DNA of 54,175 nt from Bacteroidaceae bacterium (GCA_011959205.1 BLLV01000028.1:1-54175), one strand, 5' to 3'. Positions 22,436 to 30,490 are shown, counted from the first letter of the stretch. Made by a program: numbers and translations. The notes: generated by a model from the sequence alone, not told the origin.

Positions 22436-24238
22436 TTAGTTTTTGTTGGCTCTTTTGCGTTCTATCTCATCAAGAATCACTTTGCGCATACGCATGCTCT
22501 TTGGAGTAACTTCTACATATTCATCTTCTTTAATGTATTCCAATGCTTCTTCCAATGAGAATACCACCGGGGGAATGATGCGCGCCTTGTCATCGGAGCC
22601 TGATGCGCGCATATTAGTCAGCTTCTTTGATTTAGTTACATTAATCACCAAATCATTTTCATGAACATGCTCACCTACTACTTGTCCGGCGTACACTTCG
22701 TCTTGCGGATAAATGAAAAATTTGCCACGGTCCTGTAATTTGTCAATAGCGTATGCAAAAGCTGTTCCGCTTTCCATAGCAATCATAGAACCGTTGCTCC
22801 GACGTTCTATCTCGCCTTTGTATGGTTGGTAGTATTTGAAACGGTGAGCCATGATCGCTTCTCCTGCCGAGGCAGTCAGTACGTTGGTACGAAGACCGAT
22901 AATACCGCGCGAAGGCATATCAAACTCGATGTTTACGCGGTCACCCTGTGTTTCCATGGAAACCAAATCACCTTTGCGGCGGGTTACCATATCAATCATC
23001 TTGCTGGAATATTCTTCGGGCACACTAATCGTCAGTTCTTCGATAGGCTCGCATTTTACACCGTCTATTTCTTTGAAGATAACCTGAGGCTGTCCTACCT
23101 GTAATTCGTACCCTTCGCGACGCATGGTTTCAATCAATACGGAGAGGTGAAGTACTCCACGTCCTGATACAATCCATTTACCGTCTTCCAGTTCGCTTTT
23201 GCGTACACGTAATGCCAGGTTCTTGTCCAGTTCCTTGGTCAGGCGGTCTTGAATGTGGCGTGAAGTGACAAACTTACCTTCTTTACCGAAGAAAGGCGAA
23301 TCGTTGATGGTGAATAACATGCTCATGGTCGGCTCATCAATGGCAATGGGGGGCAATGGCTCCGGATTCTCGTAGTCGCAGATCGTATCACCAATCTCGA
23401 ATCCTTCTATACCTACTATGGCACAGATATCACCCGATGAAACCTCATCTGTCTTTTTACGTCCCAGCCCTTCGAATGTATGTATTTCTTTGATTTTAGA
23501 CTTTATCAGACTGCCGTCACGCTTGGCCAGTGTGATATTCATACCTTCTTTCAGGGTGCCACGATGTACACGTCCCACAGCAATACGGCCTGTATATGCT
23601 GAATAGTCCAAAGAGGTGATTAACATTTGAGGAGTTCCTTCCAGTTGTTTCGGTGCCGGAATGTGCTCGATGATAGCGTCCAGCAACGGAATCAGGTTCT
23701 CTGTCGGAGTCTTCCAGTCAGTGCTCATCCAGTTATTTTTTGCAGAACCGTAAATAACGGGGAAATCCAACTGGTCTTCTGTGGCGTTCAGGCTGAACAT
23801 CAAGTCGAATACCATTTCGTATACTTCATCCGGACGGCAGTTGGGTTTATCCACCTTGTTTACTACAACTACAGGCTTCAAACCGATCTGTAACGCCTTT
23901 TGCAATACGAAGCGTGTCTGCGGCATCGGGCCTTCGAATGCATCTACCAATAAGATACATCCATCAGCCATATTGAGCACACGTTCTACTTCGCCACCGA
24001 AGTCGGCGTGTCCCGGAGTATCAATAATATTGATTTTTGTTCCTTTGTAGTTTATTGAAACATTCTTTGAAAGGATAGTTATCCCTCTTTCGCGTTCCAA
24101 GTCATTATTATCCAATACCAGTTCACCATTGGTCTGGTCGTTGCGGAACAAATGTCCCGCCAGCATCATCTTATCCACTAATGTCGTTTTTCCGTGGTCT
24201 ACGTGGGCGATGATCGCAATGTTTCTGATCTCTTGCAT
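22436..24238 (-). CDS. typA: Ribosome-associated GTPase TypA/BipA
   Basis: A translational GTPase that binds 70S ribosomes and assists 50S assembly and stress adaptation. The 600-residue protein has the G1 motif AHVDHGKTTLVDKM at residues 11-24, switch region ERERGITILSKN, G3 DTPGHADFGGEV and G4 NKVDKPN. EF-G-like domains follow, and then the TypA-specific C-terminal domain (HENDLVINVTKSKKLTNMRASG). Length and order are standard. A consensus promoter lies just upstream, divergent from the lipoprotein gene. Confidence 0.98.
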   Translation of the reverse strand: MQEIRNIAIIAHVDHGKTTLVDKMMLAGHLFRNDQTNGELVLDNNDLERERGITILSKNVSINYKGTKINIIDTPGHADFGGEVERVLNMADGCILLVDAFEGPMPQTRFVLQKALQIGLKPVVVVNKVDKPNCRPDEVYEMVFDLMFSLNATEDQLDFPVIYGSAKNNWMSTDWKTPTENLIPLLDAIIEHIPAPKQLEGTPQMLITSLDYSAYTGRIAVGRVHRGTLKEGMNITLAKRDGSLIKSKIKEIHTFEGLGRKKTDEVSSGDICAIVGIEGFEIGDTICDYENPEPLPPIAIDEPTMSMLFTINDSPFFGKEGKFVTSRHIQDRLTKELDKNLALRVRKSELEDGKWIVSGRGVLHLSVLIETMRREGYELQVGQPQVIFKEIDGVKCEPIEELTISVPEEYSSKMIDMVTRRKGDLVSMETQGDRVNIEFDMPSRGIIGLRTNVLTASAGEAIMAHRFKYYQPYKGEIERRSNGSMIAMESGTAFAYAIDKLQDRGKFFIYPQDEVYAGQVVGEHVHENDLVINVTKSKKLTNMRASGSDDKARIIPPVVFSLEEALEYIKEDEYVEVTPKSMRMRKVILDEIERKRANKN

Positions 24239-24260
24239 ACTATACCTATATATTTGGCTG

Positions 24261-24268
24261 CAAAGGTA
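24261..24268 (-). promoter_or_regulatory. -7 element of typA
   Basis: TACCTTTG followed by C on the minus strand, 22 bases before the typA start. Confidence 0.65.
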
Positions 24269-24389
24269 CGATTTTTAATTTAAAAAATATTTGGCTGTTA
24301 ACTATTATTTTTTATCTTCCGTCTCTTCTTGGGCCGGACTAACCGAAAAGATTTGCCGGAGCGGGTACAAAAAAATAGTTCCGGCGTGA

Positions 24390-24421
24390 TTTGGGCGTTT
24401 GGATAATACCTTTTACCTTTG
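24390..24421 (+). promoter_or_regulatory. Promoter of the thioredoxin-like lipoprotein gene
   Basis: TTTG (24390-24393), then 20 bases, then TACCTTTG (24414-24421). This is close to the Bacteroidetes consensus and lies 33 bases before the start codon. Confidence 0.7.
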
Positions 24422-24454
24422 TAACAAGTAGGACGCTGATTAAAAGAAAAATGT

Positions 24455-25390
24455 ATGAGAAAGGTGTGTAGATATATGGTGGAGGGTTTGTGTTGTCTTT
24501 TTCTTGTTGCTTGTGGTGGGCAACAAAAAACGGCATCAGTAACGGACGACAAAAAAACGCTGGCTTTCACTTTGCCGGAAGTGCCGGTCATGTTGCAATC
24601 TCCGGAGGACCGGTTGAACTTTGTAGTACAGCACTATTGGGATCATTTTGACTTTACAGATACTGCCTATCTTCATGTGCCTGATGTTACAGAACAGGCT
24701 TTGGTAGATTATATAGATTTGTTGGGGCATGTACCGTCCTCCCTGTCGGATACTTGCTTGATTCGGACCATGCATCAGGCTTCACAGGAAGGAAAGATGT
24801 TGGGATATTTTGCACAAACTTTCCGAAGGTATTTGTTCGATCCCAATTCACCTCTTCGGAATGAGAACCTTTATGAACCGGTTGGCCGTTTTCTGGTTGC
24901 TTCTTCACTGACAGATGAGGCTACCCGTAGCCGTGCGTGGCACGATTTGAAATTGATAGGTATGAACCGGGTAGGGAGTGTAGCTGCTGATTTCGTTTAC
25001 ACCTTGCCTTCGGGAGAGCAGAAACGTATGCATGAGATTTGTAGCCCTTATACCTTATTATTGTTCTATAATCCGGACTGTCATGGTTGCACCGAGACAT
25101 TGGCAGCGATGAAAAATTCTGCCGTATTGAACAATCCTAGTGTCATGAAACGATTGAAAATTCTAGCTTTCTATCCTGACGAAGAGCATGAAGTATGGGA
25201 GAGGTATCGGAATGAAATTCCTGACGGATGGATCAACAGTTATGATAAAGAGCTGACGGTATTGACCGAAGAATGTTATGATTTGAAAGCAATGCCTACC
25301 CTTTATTTGTTAGATAAGGATAAAAAGGTGCTGTTGAAAGATGCGGCAGTACGAGATATAGAAGATTATTTTGAAAATAAATCGCTCTAA
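24455..25390 (+). CDS. Thioredoxin-like lipoprotein (DUF5106-type)
   Basis: A 311-residue envelope lipoprotein. The N-terminus is hydrophobic with lipobox LVAC at residues 17-20. The middle region (about 45-165) is helical and resembles the DUF5106 domains found beside TlpA-like folds in Bacteroidetes. The C-terminal half is a thioredoxin fold: LLFYNPDCHGC gives a CxxC active site, and KAMPTLYLLDKD is the cis-Pro segment. It probably handles periplasmic disulfides, but no partner is visible in the neighbourhood. The gene stands alone between typA and rpsO. Confidence 0.78.
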   Translation: MRKVCRYMVEGLCCLFLVACGGQQKTASVTDDKKTLAFTLPEVPVMLQSPEDRLNFVVQHYWDHFDFTDTAYLHVPDVTEQALVDYIDLLGHVPSSLSDTCLIRTMHQASQEGKMLGYFAQTFRRYLFDPNSPLRNENLYEPVGRFLVASSLTDEATRSRAWHDLKLIGMNRVGSVAADFVYTLPSGEQKRMHEICSPYTLLLFYNPDCHGCTETLAAMKNSAVLNNPSVMKRLKILAFYPDEEHEVWERYRNEIPDGWINSYDKELTVLTEECYDLKAMPTLYLLDKDKKVLLKDAAVRDIEDYFENKSL

Positions 25391-25396
25391 TTCATT

Positions 25397-25424
25397 GTGA
25401 TATAAAAGATAATGCCTATCTTTG
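25397..25424 (+). promoter_or_regulatory. Promoter of rpsO
   Basis: A TTG ending at 25397 is followed after 19 bases by TATCTTTG (25417-25424), then C. It is 45 bases upstream of the S15 start. Confidence 0.7.
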
Positions 25425-25468
25425 CACCCGCTAAGTGAAAATTTTATATATCAAAAAATCTAAGAATT

Positions 25469-25738
25469 ATGTATTTAGATGCAGCTAAAAAACAAGAAAT
25501 CTTTGAAAAGTACGGAAAGTCTAACACTGATACTGGCTCAGCTGAAGCGCAGATAGCTTTGTTTTCATACCGTATTTCTCACCTGACTGAGCACCTGAAG
25601 CTCAACAGAAAAGATTATAGCACTGAAAGAGCTTTGACAACTTTGGTAGGTAAACGTCGTGCATTGCTGAACTACCTGAAGAACCGTGATATCGAAAGAT
25701 ATCGTGCTATTGTTAAGGCACTTGGATTACGTAAGTAA
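25469..25738 (+). CDS. rpsO: 30S ribosomal protein S15
   Basis: An early-binding 30S protein that contacts 16S rRNA helices 20-22 and helps form bridge B4. The 89-residue protein has the full S15 pattern: SNTDTGSAEAQIALFSYRI, then HLKLNRKDYSTERAL and LVGKRRALLNYLKNRD. Length is standard. It is single, between its own promoter and terminator. Confidence 0.98.
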   Translation: MYLDAAKKQEIFEKYGKSNTDTGSAEAQIALFSYRISHLTEHLKLNRKDYSTERALTTLVGKRRALLNYLKNRDIERYRAIVKALGLRK

Positions 25739-25763
25739 TTCATCTCTTTTGAAAAAGGACTTA

Positions 25764-25803
25764 AAGAAAAGCCGCTCTCTGAAAAGAAAGCGGCTTTTCT
25801 TTT
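25764..25803 (+). terminator. Terminator after rpsO
   Basis: AAGAAAAGCCGCT pairs with AGCGGCTTTTCTT and is followed by T residues. It probably also serves the convergent luxS gene. Confidence 0.85.
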
Positions 25804-25839
25804 ATTCTTCCTAGGGGGGGAAGCTTGTTGGCAAAAGAG

Positions 25840-26325
25840 TTATTCTTTGGTGGGATAATACAGGTTATCTTGTGTCATCTGTTCCAATACTTCATACAGG
25901 TATTTGGCAGATTCCCATTTGGCCATAGGCAGGTCATGAAGCAAGTAGTTGCCACAATCCTTGGGGGCTGTTCCCGGCACTTCGCCTTCAAATTCGGCTA
26001 CAAAGCGGAAGGTTTCCTGCATCAGTTCCACAATATCTTCTGATTTTAAGTCTCCTTTCATCAACAGATAGTTGCCGGTGAGGCATCCCATCGGTCCCCA
26101 ATACACAATTTTGTCCGCCCATACAGGGTGGTTGCGCAGGTAGGTGGCGGCCAGGTGCTCGATGGTGTGCAGTGCTCCTTGTCCCAAAACAGGTTCCCGG
26201 TTGGGCTCTTTCATACGGATGTCAAAGGTGGTGACTGTCTCGCCGCCCACTTCGTCTTTTCTGGATACATAGATGCCGCGAAGCAAGCGGATGTGGTCGA
26301 TGGTAAAACTGGGTATTGTCTTCAT
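25840..26325 (-). CDS. luxS: S-ribosylhomocysteine lyase
   Basis: It splits S-ribosylhomocysteine into homocysteine and DPD, the precursor of autoinducer-2, as the second step of SAH recycling. The 161-residue protein has the metal site His53/His57 (HTIEH) and Cys124 (APKDCGNY), plus the catalytic Cys81 (GPMGCLTGNY). All required residues are present. The gene lies 12 bases downstream of mtnN on the same strand, so the two consecutive steps of the pathway are co-transcribed. Confidence 0.97.
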   Translation of the reverse strand: MKTIPSFTIDHIRLLRGIYVSRKDEVGGETVTTFDIRMKEPNREPVLGQGALHTIEHLAATYLRNHPVWADKIVYWGPMGCLTGNYLLMKGDLKSEDIVELMQETFRFVAEFEGEVPGTAPKDCGNYLLHDLPMAKWESAKYLYEVLEQMTQDNLYYPTKE

Positions 26326-26337
26326 ATTGTTTTGTTT

Positions 26338-27033
26338 TTATAAATTAGCGGGTAATGAGGAAAGGAAAGTATGGGTGACCTCGAAGGAACGGTCGGCTAT
26401 CGTTTCCCAGAAATTGGTGTATTGCTCCCAATGGTTGTCGGCTCCCGGCGTATCGCTGATGATGCGGAAACTGATGAACGGTACCTTATATATATAGCAG
26501 ATTTGGGCGATGGCTCCCGATTCCATATCTACTGCCAGCCCTTCGTTGAACTTTTCTTTAATGTCGTTCAGCTCGGAACGGTCAGTGATGAATTTGTCTC
26601 CGCTGCATATCAGGCCTCCATGAATGGCGGTCGGGGTATCCAGCGACATGGCGCAATCGAACAATGTGGCGTTGCCTTCGAACCGGGCGGGGAGCCCTTG
26701 TATCTGTCCGTACGCATTGCCTTCGCCACACCATACATCATGATATACAATCTGTCGGCTCACCACCACATCCATTATTTTCAGACAACTGTCTATGCCT
26801 CCGGCCACACCGGTGCTGATGACACAGTCGGGGTGGAAGGTGCGGATCAGTTCTACGGTACCGGCAGCGGCGTTCACTTTGCCTATGCCGCATTTCATCA
26901 GAATGATGGTATTATTTTTAATGATACCTTCGGTATATTGAAAAGGACCTTCGGTGTACTCTTTTTTGTTCTCCAGCAGTTGTGCTACTTGTTTCTGCTC
27001 AGCCCCCATGGCCGTTATAATTCCTATTTTCAT
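26338..27033 (-). CDS. mtnN: 5'-methylthioadenosine/S-adenosylhomocysteine nucleosidase
   Basis: It hydrolyses SAH (and MTA) to adenine and the ribosyl product that LuxS uses next. The 231-residue protein begins MKIGIITAMGAEQKQV, whose Glu is the expected catalytic acid. The family stretch CGIGKVNAAAGT follows, then SGDKFI, VDMESGAIAQ and the catalytic Asp in SDTPG. It leads a two-gene unit with luxS. A TACATTTG -7 box lies just upstream. Confidence 0.96.
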   Translation of the reverse strand: MKIGIITAMGAEQKQVAQLLENKKEYTEGPFQYTEGIIKNNTIILMKCGIGKVNAAAGTVELIRTFHPDCVISTGVAGGIDSCLKIMDVVVSRQIVYHDVWCGEGNAYGQIQGLPARFEGNATLFDCAMSLDTPTAIHGGLICSGDKFITDRSELNDIKEKFNEGLAVDMESGAIAQICYIYKVPFISFRIISDTPGADNHWEQYTNFWETIADRSFEVTHTFLSSLPANL

Positions 27034-27055
27034 GACTCAACTTTATTTATGGATG

Positions 27056-27063
27056 CAAATGTA
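27056..27063 (-). promoter_or_regulatory. -7 element of mtnN-luxS
   Basis: TACATTTG followed by C on the minus strand, 22 bases before the mtnN start. Confidence 0.6.
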
Positions 27064-27340
27064 CGCATTTTTACCGGAATGGAGAGTCCTGACAGGGTGT
27101 TTTATGAAATGCAAAGTGCTGGCAGAGCTTGTTTAGTTCTTCTGTGAATTTTCATGTTTCCCGCCAACAGTAAAACAACAATGATATGTTAAAACATCTC
27201 AACTTTGTTTGCTACAAATATTTCGGCGGCATTCGTCAGCAAGCATGTCCATCTCATGGGGTGTACTGAAATAAACAATCAGTTTTTTTCACCTTCTGCC
27301 AGTGTTTCCGGTGCGGTTTCCTGAATTTGTAGATTATTTT

Positions 27341-27371
27341 TTTGGGGTCTGTTATTAATTTTATAACTTTG
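27341..27371 (+). promoter_or_regulatory. Promoter of the ECF sigma factor gene
   Basis: TTTG (27341-27344), 19 bases, then TAACTTTG (27364-27371): a full Bacteroidetes consensus. Upstream, 27064-27340 is non-coding and shows nothing else I can name. Confidence 0.75.
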
Positions 27372-27418
27372 GCGGGTTAATAAGATGAATCCCGATAAAT
27401 TGATTAGTCTTTATATGC

Positions 27419-28015
27419 ATGGAAAACACGGAGAAAATTATTGTAGCACAATTGAAGGCTGGTAATGAGCAGGCTTATAAATATATTTATGACCATCATT
27501 ACGTTTTTCTTTGTCACATAGCATACGGGTATGTAAGAGATCATTTTATAGCCGAAACAATAGTGGGAGATATTATTTTTCATTTGTGGGAGATTCGTGA
27601 TACGTTGGATATCACTGTTTCCTTCCGTTCCTATTTGGTGAGGGCAGTCCGTAACCGTTGCATCAATCATGTGATGGCGGAGCGCGAAAAGAATAAAGTC
27701 TCCTTGTCCGAACTGGTATCCGAAAATACCTCGGATAGTGGTTATGTTATTTCGGATACATATCCTTTGGGCGTGTTGTTGGAGCGAGAGCTCGAAGAGC
27801 AGATAACCGCCTCCATCAGTAAGCTGCCCAAAGAATGCAGGGTGGTATTTCAAAAAAGTCGCTTCGAAGAAAAGAGATACGAGGAAATAGCTTGTGAACT
27901 GGGCATATCTGTCAATACGGTAAAGTATCATATAAAGAGGGCCTTGTCTTTATTGAAGCTGGATCTGGGCAAATATCTTTTGGGAGTTTTGCTGGTTTTT
28001 TTGAGAATGAGGTGA
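27419..28015 (+). CDS. ECF-type RNA polymerase sigma-70 factor
   Basis: A 198-residue extracytoplasmic-function sigma factor of the Bacteroidetes SusCD-linked group. Region 2 spans about residues 10-75 (EQAYKYIYDHHYVFLCHIAYGYVRD pattern). Region 4 spans about 135-185, with the helix-turn-helix CELGISVNTVKYHIKRAL. Such factors are held inactive by a FecR-type anti-sigma factor and switch on a nearby SusC/SusD operon when substrate arrives. The FecR gene is 69 bases downstream. The only SusC/SusD pair in view starts 12 kb further on, past the peptide island. Confidence 0.93.
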   Translation: MENTEKIIVAQLKAGNEQAYKYIYDHHYVFLCHIAYGYVRDHFIAETIVGDIIFHLWEIRDTLDITVSFRSYLVRAVRNRCINHVMAEREKNKVSLSELVSENTSDSGYVISDTYPLGVLLERELEEQITASISKLPKECRVVFQKSRFEEKRYEEIACELGISVNTVKYHIKRALSLLKLDLGKYLLGVLLVFLRMR

Positions 28016-28084
28016 AAAAAGATGATTTTCTCACTACCCTGAAGTGCTGAATAGCTGTCTTTATTTATAAAACCATGATGAAGA

Positions 28085-29098
28085 ATGGAAGAGAACAGAG
28101 AACATATTGATGAATTGATAGTCACATATTTTGCCGAAGGGCTGGAAGCGGATACTTTGAAAGAGTTAGAGGACTGGATGGCGGAGTCGGCTGAACATGA
28201 GAACTATTTTATGCAGCAGCAAGAGTTGTGGTTCTCGGCTGTTGACAAACGGGAAACCGATAGATATAATCCGGATAGAGCTTTTACCTTGTTCAAAGAC
28301 CGGGTTGCCGGCAGCCGGGATACGGACCGTACACTCCGGCAGAAATCCAAATGGTCGGCAGTTTGGCGGTATGCCGCTGTTGTGGCGGTGCTGTGTGCCA
28401 TCTCCTGTTTTTCGTATTGGCGTGGAGAAAGCCGGGTAAAGGAACATTTTGCCGAGATGACCGTAGAGGCTCCGTTGGGATCAAGGACCAAGCTTTTTTT
28501 GCCGGATGGCACGCTGGTTTGGCTGAATGCCGGTTCCCGCATCGCCTATTCGCAAGGTTTCGGAGTGGAAGACAGGCTGGTGAAACTGATAGGCGAAGGG
28601 TATTTTGAGGTGAAGAAGGATGAAGAGATTCCTTTTTCAGTACAGACCAAAGCACTAAGGGTGGAGGTGCTGGGCACCAAATTCAACTTCCGTGATTATC
28701 CTGAAGACGAGGAGGCCATTGTCTCGCTGTTGGAAGGCAAGGTGGCTTTGGACAATTTGATACGCAGTGAGAAGAGATCCTTTCTGCTCCCCAATGAGAG
28801 GGTGGTACTGGATAAGAAAAGTGGCTGTATGCAGTTAGAGAAAGTGGTGGCTGCCAGTGCTTCTCAATGGACAAACGGATATTTGTTTTTTGATGAAGAG
28901 TTGTTGCCCGACATTGCCAAAGAGTTGGAGCGCAGTTATGGAGTGAAGATAGACATAACCAGTGAGGCATTGAAAGAATTTCGCTTCTATGGAAATTTTG
29001 TACGGCGTGAACAAAGCATAAACGAAGTCATGGAGGCGTTGGCGGCTACAGGAAAGATTCGTTATGAAATGAAGGATTCCCACATTATATTATATTAA
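28085..29098 (+). CDS. FecR-family anti-sigma factor
   Basis: An inner-membrane anti-sigma factor of 337 residues. The cytoplasmic N-terminus (about 1-92) binds the sigma factor. One membrane helix lies at about 93-111. The periplasmic FecR domain starts around residue 118 (TVEAPLGSRTKLFLPDGTLVWLNAGS). The C-terminal domain (KELERSYGVKIDI...FYGNFVRREQSINEVMEALA) is the STN-like DUF4974 type. The STN domain of a TonB-dependent transporter contacts this protein to release the sigma factor. The SusC at 41123 carries exactly such an STN domain. Confidence 0.93.
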   Translation: MEENREHIDELIVTYFAEGLEADTLKELEDWMAESAEHENYFMQQQELWFSAVDKRETDRYNPDRAFTLFKDRVAGSRDTDRTLRQKSKWSAVWRYAAVVAVLCAISCFSYWRGESRVKEHFAEMTVEAPLGSRTKLFLPDGTLVWLNAGSRIAYSQGFGVEDRLVKLIGEGYFEVKKDEEIPFSVQTKALRVEVLGTKFNFRDYPEDEEAIVSLLEGKVALDNLIRSEKRSFLLPNERVVLDKKSGCMQLEKVVAASASQWTNGYLFFDEELLPDIAKELERSYGVKIDITSEALKEFRFYGNFVRREQSINEVMEALAATGKIRYEMKDSHIILY

Positions 29099-29198
29099 GT
29101 CCTCGTTGGCGGGCAGGATGCCTGCTTCCTATTCTTTTTTGTATGGCTGGCCAGCCGGTTTCTTGCTATACACTAACCTTTTTTATACAGTTGCTTAT

Positions 29199-29287
29199 TA
29201 CTGCCGCCCATGGTGGGTTGTACAACCGCCTATAGTGGGTTATACAGCCGCCTATAGTGGGTTGTAAAACCCAGCATGGGCGGCAGT
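29199..29287. repeat. Large hairpin with internal direct repeats
   Basis: The outer arms TTACTGCCGCCCATGGTGGG (from 29199) and CCCAGCATGGGCGGCAGTA (to 29287) pair with only two mismatches including the flanks. Between them CCGCCTATAGTGGGTT occurs twice in direct orientation. This lies about 100 bases after the fecR stop. It may be a terminator-like structure or the trace of a small repeat element; it lacks a T tail. Confidence 0.75.
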
Positions 29288-29534
29288 AGTGGGTAATTGC
29301 ATAAAATTGCTTAAGATTCAGTATGCAGAGGCTTGATAAAGTAGTTAAGCTGATATCTCTTTGATGTAACCTCGGAAAAGACCGATATTCGGAAATGTAG
29401 TATAAAACGATAAAATGATAATGATATCAGGAACATAGACACGAAAATGGACGTTACTTGTCACATAATGATAATGCTTTGTTGGGCATGGAAGCTGATC
29501 GGGCGATAATATTGAATAGGGTAGTAGCAAAATG

Positions 29535-29628
29535 ATATTAATTATTTAGGGCGTTCCCCTTCAGGTCAGGCTTTCCGTTACAAGTCCTCGCCGGAAGGCT
29601 GTGGGCTTTATTCTGCAATCCTTAACGC
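29535..29628. other. Mosaic fragment at the left island boundary
   Basis: A short GC-richer block (starting GGGCGTTCCCCTTCAGGTC, ending CAATCCTTAACGCA) stands out from AT-rich surroundings. It resembles, from memory, intergenic blocks common around Bacteroides mobile elements. It encodes no protein I can defend. The preceding 29290-29534 shows nothing definable. Confidence 0.3.
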
Positions 29629-29634
29629 ATCCTT

Positions 29635-29854
29635 GATGTCAACTTTGAGGAAGACTCAAACCGTGCCCGAAAGGGATATGCCGCTCAAAAATCTGTCGGC
29701 TATACGCAAGATTGCCTTGCAAGTGGTCAGGGGTACTCCGACAAACGCTGTATCAAGAAACGGCTTTTCAGAGCCGTCCTCTTGTAAGATTATCTATGGG
29801 AAATACTCCTTGCTACCAAAATTTGATGCGGTTGCCTTGATTTTTATTTCTTAA
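29635..29854 (+). pseudogene. Remnant of an ISAs1-like transposase C-terminus
   Basis: The three forward frames together spell the end of an ISAs1-family (H-repeat-associated) transposase. One frame reads DVNFEEDSNRARKGYAAQ. The next reads NLSAIRKIALQVVRG. A further shift gives IKKRLFRA and DYLWEILLATK, and then KFDAVALIFIS. The order matches the family's C-terminal DVTFxED, NLAxLRxxALN and KKRR blocks. At least two frameshifts and the loss of the N-terminal two thirds make it non-functional. It lies directly left of the peptide-island promoter. Confidence 0.72.
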
Positions 29855-29857
29855 AGA

Positions 29858-29888
29858 TTTGTAGTTCGAAAAAAAAATTATAAATTTG
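29858..29888 (+). promoter_or_regulatory. Consensus promoter of the peptide island
   Basis: TTTG (29858-29861), exactly 19 bases, then TAAATTTG (29881-29888). This perfectly fits the Bacteroidetes consensus. It is 59 bases before the first precursor start and probably drives the precursor genes at a high level. Confidence 0.8.
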
Positions 29889-29947
29889 TAACATTGTAGT
29901 TGATATAGTAGGATTATTAGGTGTATTTATTTAAAAATTTAATATCT

Positions 29948-30151
29948 ATGAAGGAAGAACATGATTTATCCAGTTTTTTAGATTCCCTGGAACGAAAAGA
30001 ATTAAGTAATGAACAACAACTCTTGTTGGTTGCAGGAGGTGACAATCCTTCTATAACTTTTAATGGGAATAATTTCTTAGCAGGATGTGTTACTAACAAC
30101 TGCAAGGGAGGAAATTGTGGCAATTGTGTCCAAGGTTGTGGAAGTAAGTAA
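29948..30151 (+). CDS. Double-glycine leader RiPP precursor peptide 1
   Basis: A 67-residue peptide. The start at 29948 (MKEEHDL) is chosen because the downstream paralogue begins the same way; an upstream in-frame start would add 9 residues. Residues 1-31 form an acidic helical leader with LERKELSNEQQ, ending in VAGG, the classic cut site of C39 peptidases. The predicted core, residues 32-67, starts DNPSITFNGN. It has five Cys at 47, 52, 57, 60 and 64 (spacing x4, x4, x2, x3) in a Gly/Asn-rich setting. The maturase, exporter and paralogue downstream support a RiPP precursor. The modification and activity are unknown. Confidence 0.85.
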   Translation: MKEEHDLSSFLDSLERKELSNEQQLLLVAGGDNPSITFNGNNFLAGCVTNNCKGGNCGNCVQGCGSK

Positions 30152-30170
30152 TATTTAATAGTATTAATTT

Positions 30171-30371
30171 ATGGAAAAGAATGATTTAGAAGAATTTATT
30201 AATTCTTTAGAACGTAAAGAATTAACAGAAGAGCAGCAAGTGCTGCTTTCGTTTGGAGGAGACGGTCCTGTTATTACAATTAACAATAATGTGACTGGTT
30301 GTAGTACTACAAACAATTGTAATAATGGGAATTGTGGTAATTGTGTTAAAGGGTGTGGGGTAAATAGTTAA
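30171..30371 (+). CDS. Double-glycine leader RiPP precursor peptide 2
   Basis: A 66-residue paralogue of the peptide encoded 19 bases upstream. The leader (1-30) repeats the SLERKEL..EQQ.LL pattern and ends GG. The core (31-66) begins DGPVITINNN. Its five Cys are at 44, 50, 55, 58 and 62 (spacing x5, x4, x2, x3). The C-terminal block NNC..GNCGNCV.GCG is nearly the same as in peptide 1, while the core N-terminal part varies more. Two similar cores side by side suggest a two-peptide product or recent duplication. Followed by a long inverted repeat before the maturase gene. Confidence 0.85.
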   Translation: MEKNDLEEFINSLERKELTEEQQVLLSFGGDGPVITINNNVTGCSTTNNCNNGNCGNCVKGCGVNS

Positions 30372-30378
30372 GAAGTGC

Positions 30379-30490
30379 AGGTGTGGCAAAATTCATTTTC
30401 TTACCTGAATTTACTTGGCTCTTAATAATCTGTATAAAAATGTTATTGTGAGCCTGTTTTGAAGGTTAAAAGTTGAATTTTGGCACACCT
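30379..30490. repeat. Inverted repeat between precursors and maturase gene
   Basis: AGGTGTGGCAAAATTCA (30379-30395) and TGAATTTTGGCACACCT (30474-30490) are inverted copies, 16 of 17 positions pairing, with a 78-base loop. The transcript can form this stem just after the second precursor stop. It could lower read-through into the biosynthesis genes, protect the precursor mRNA 3' end, or be the terminal repeats of a tiny element. Confidence 0.7.

Noticed and set aside
26371..27147. A 258-codon plus-strand frame across mtnN
   Set aside because: It is antisense to mtnN, whose motifs and length are clear, and its translation resembles no family.
29345..29530. A 61-codon minus-strand frame between fecR and the island
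   Set aside because: Low-complexity translation without signal peptide or leader motif; not similar to the precursor peptides.
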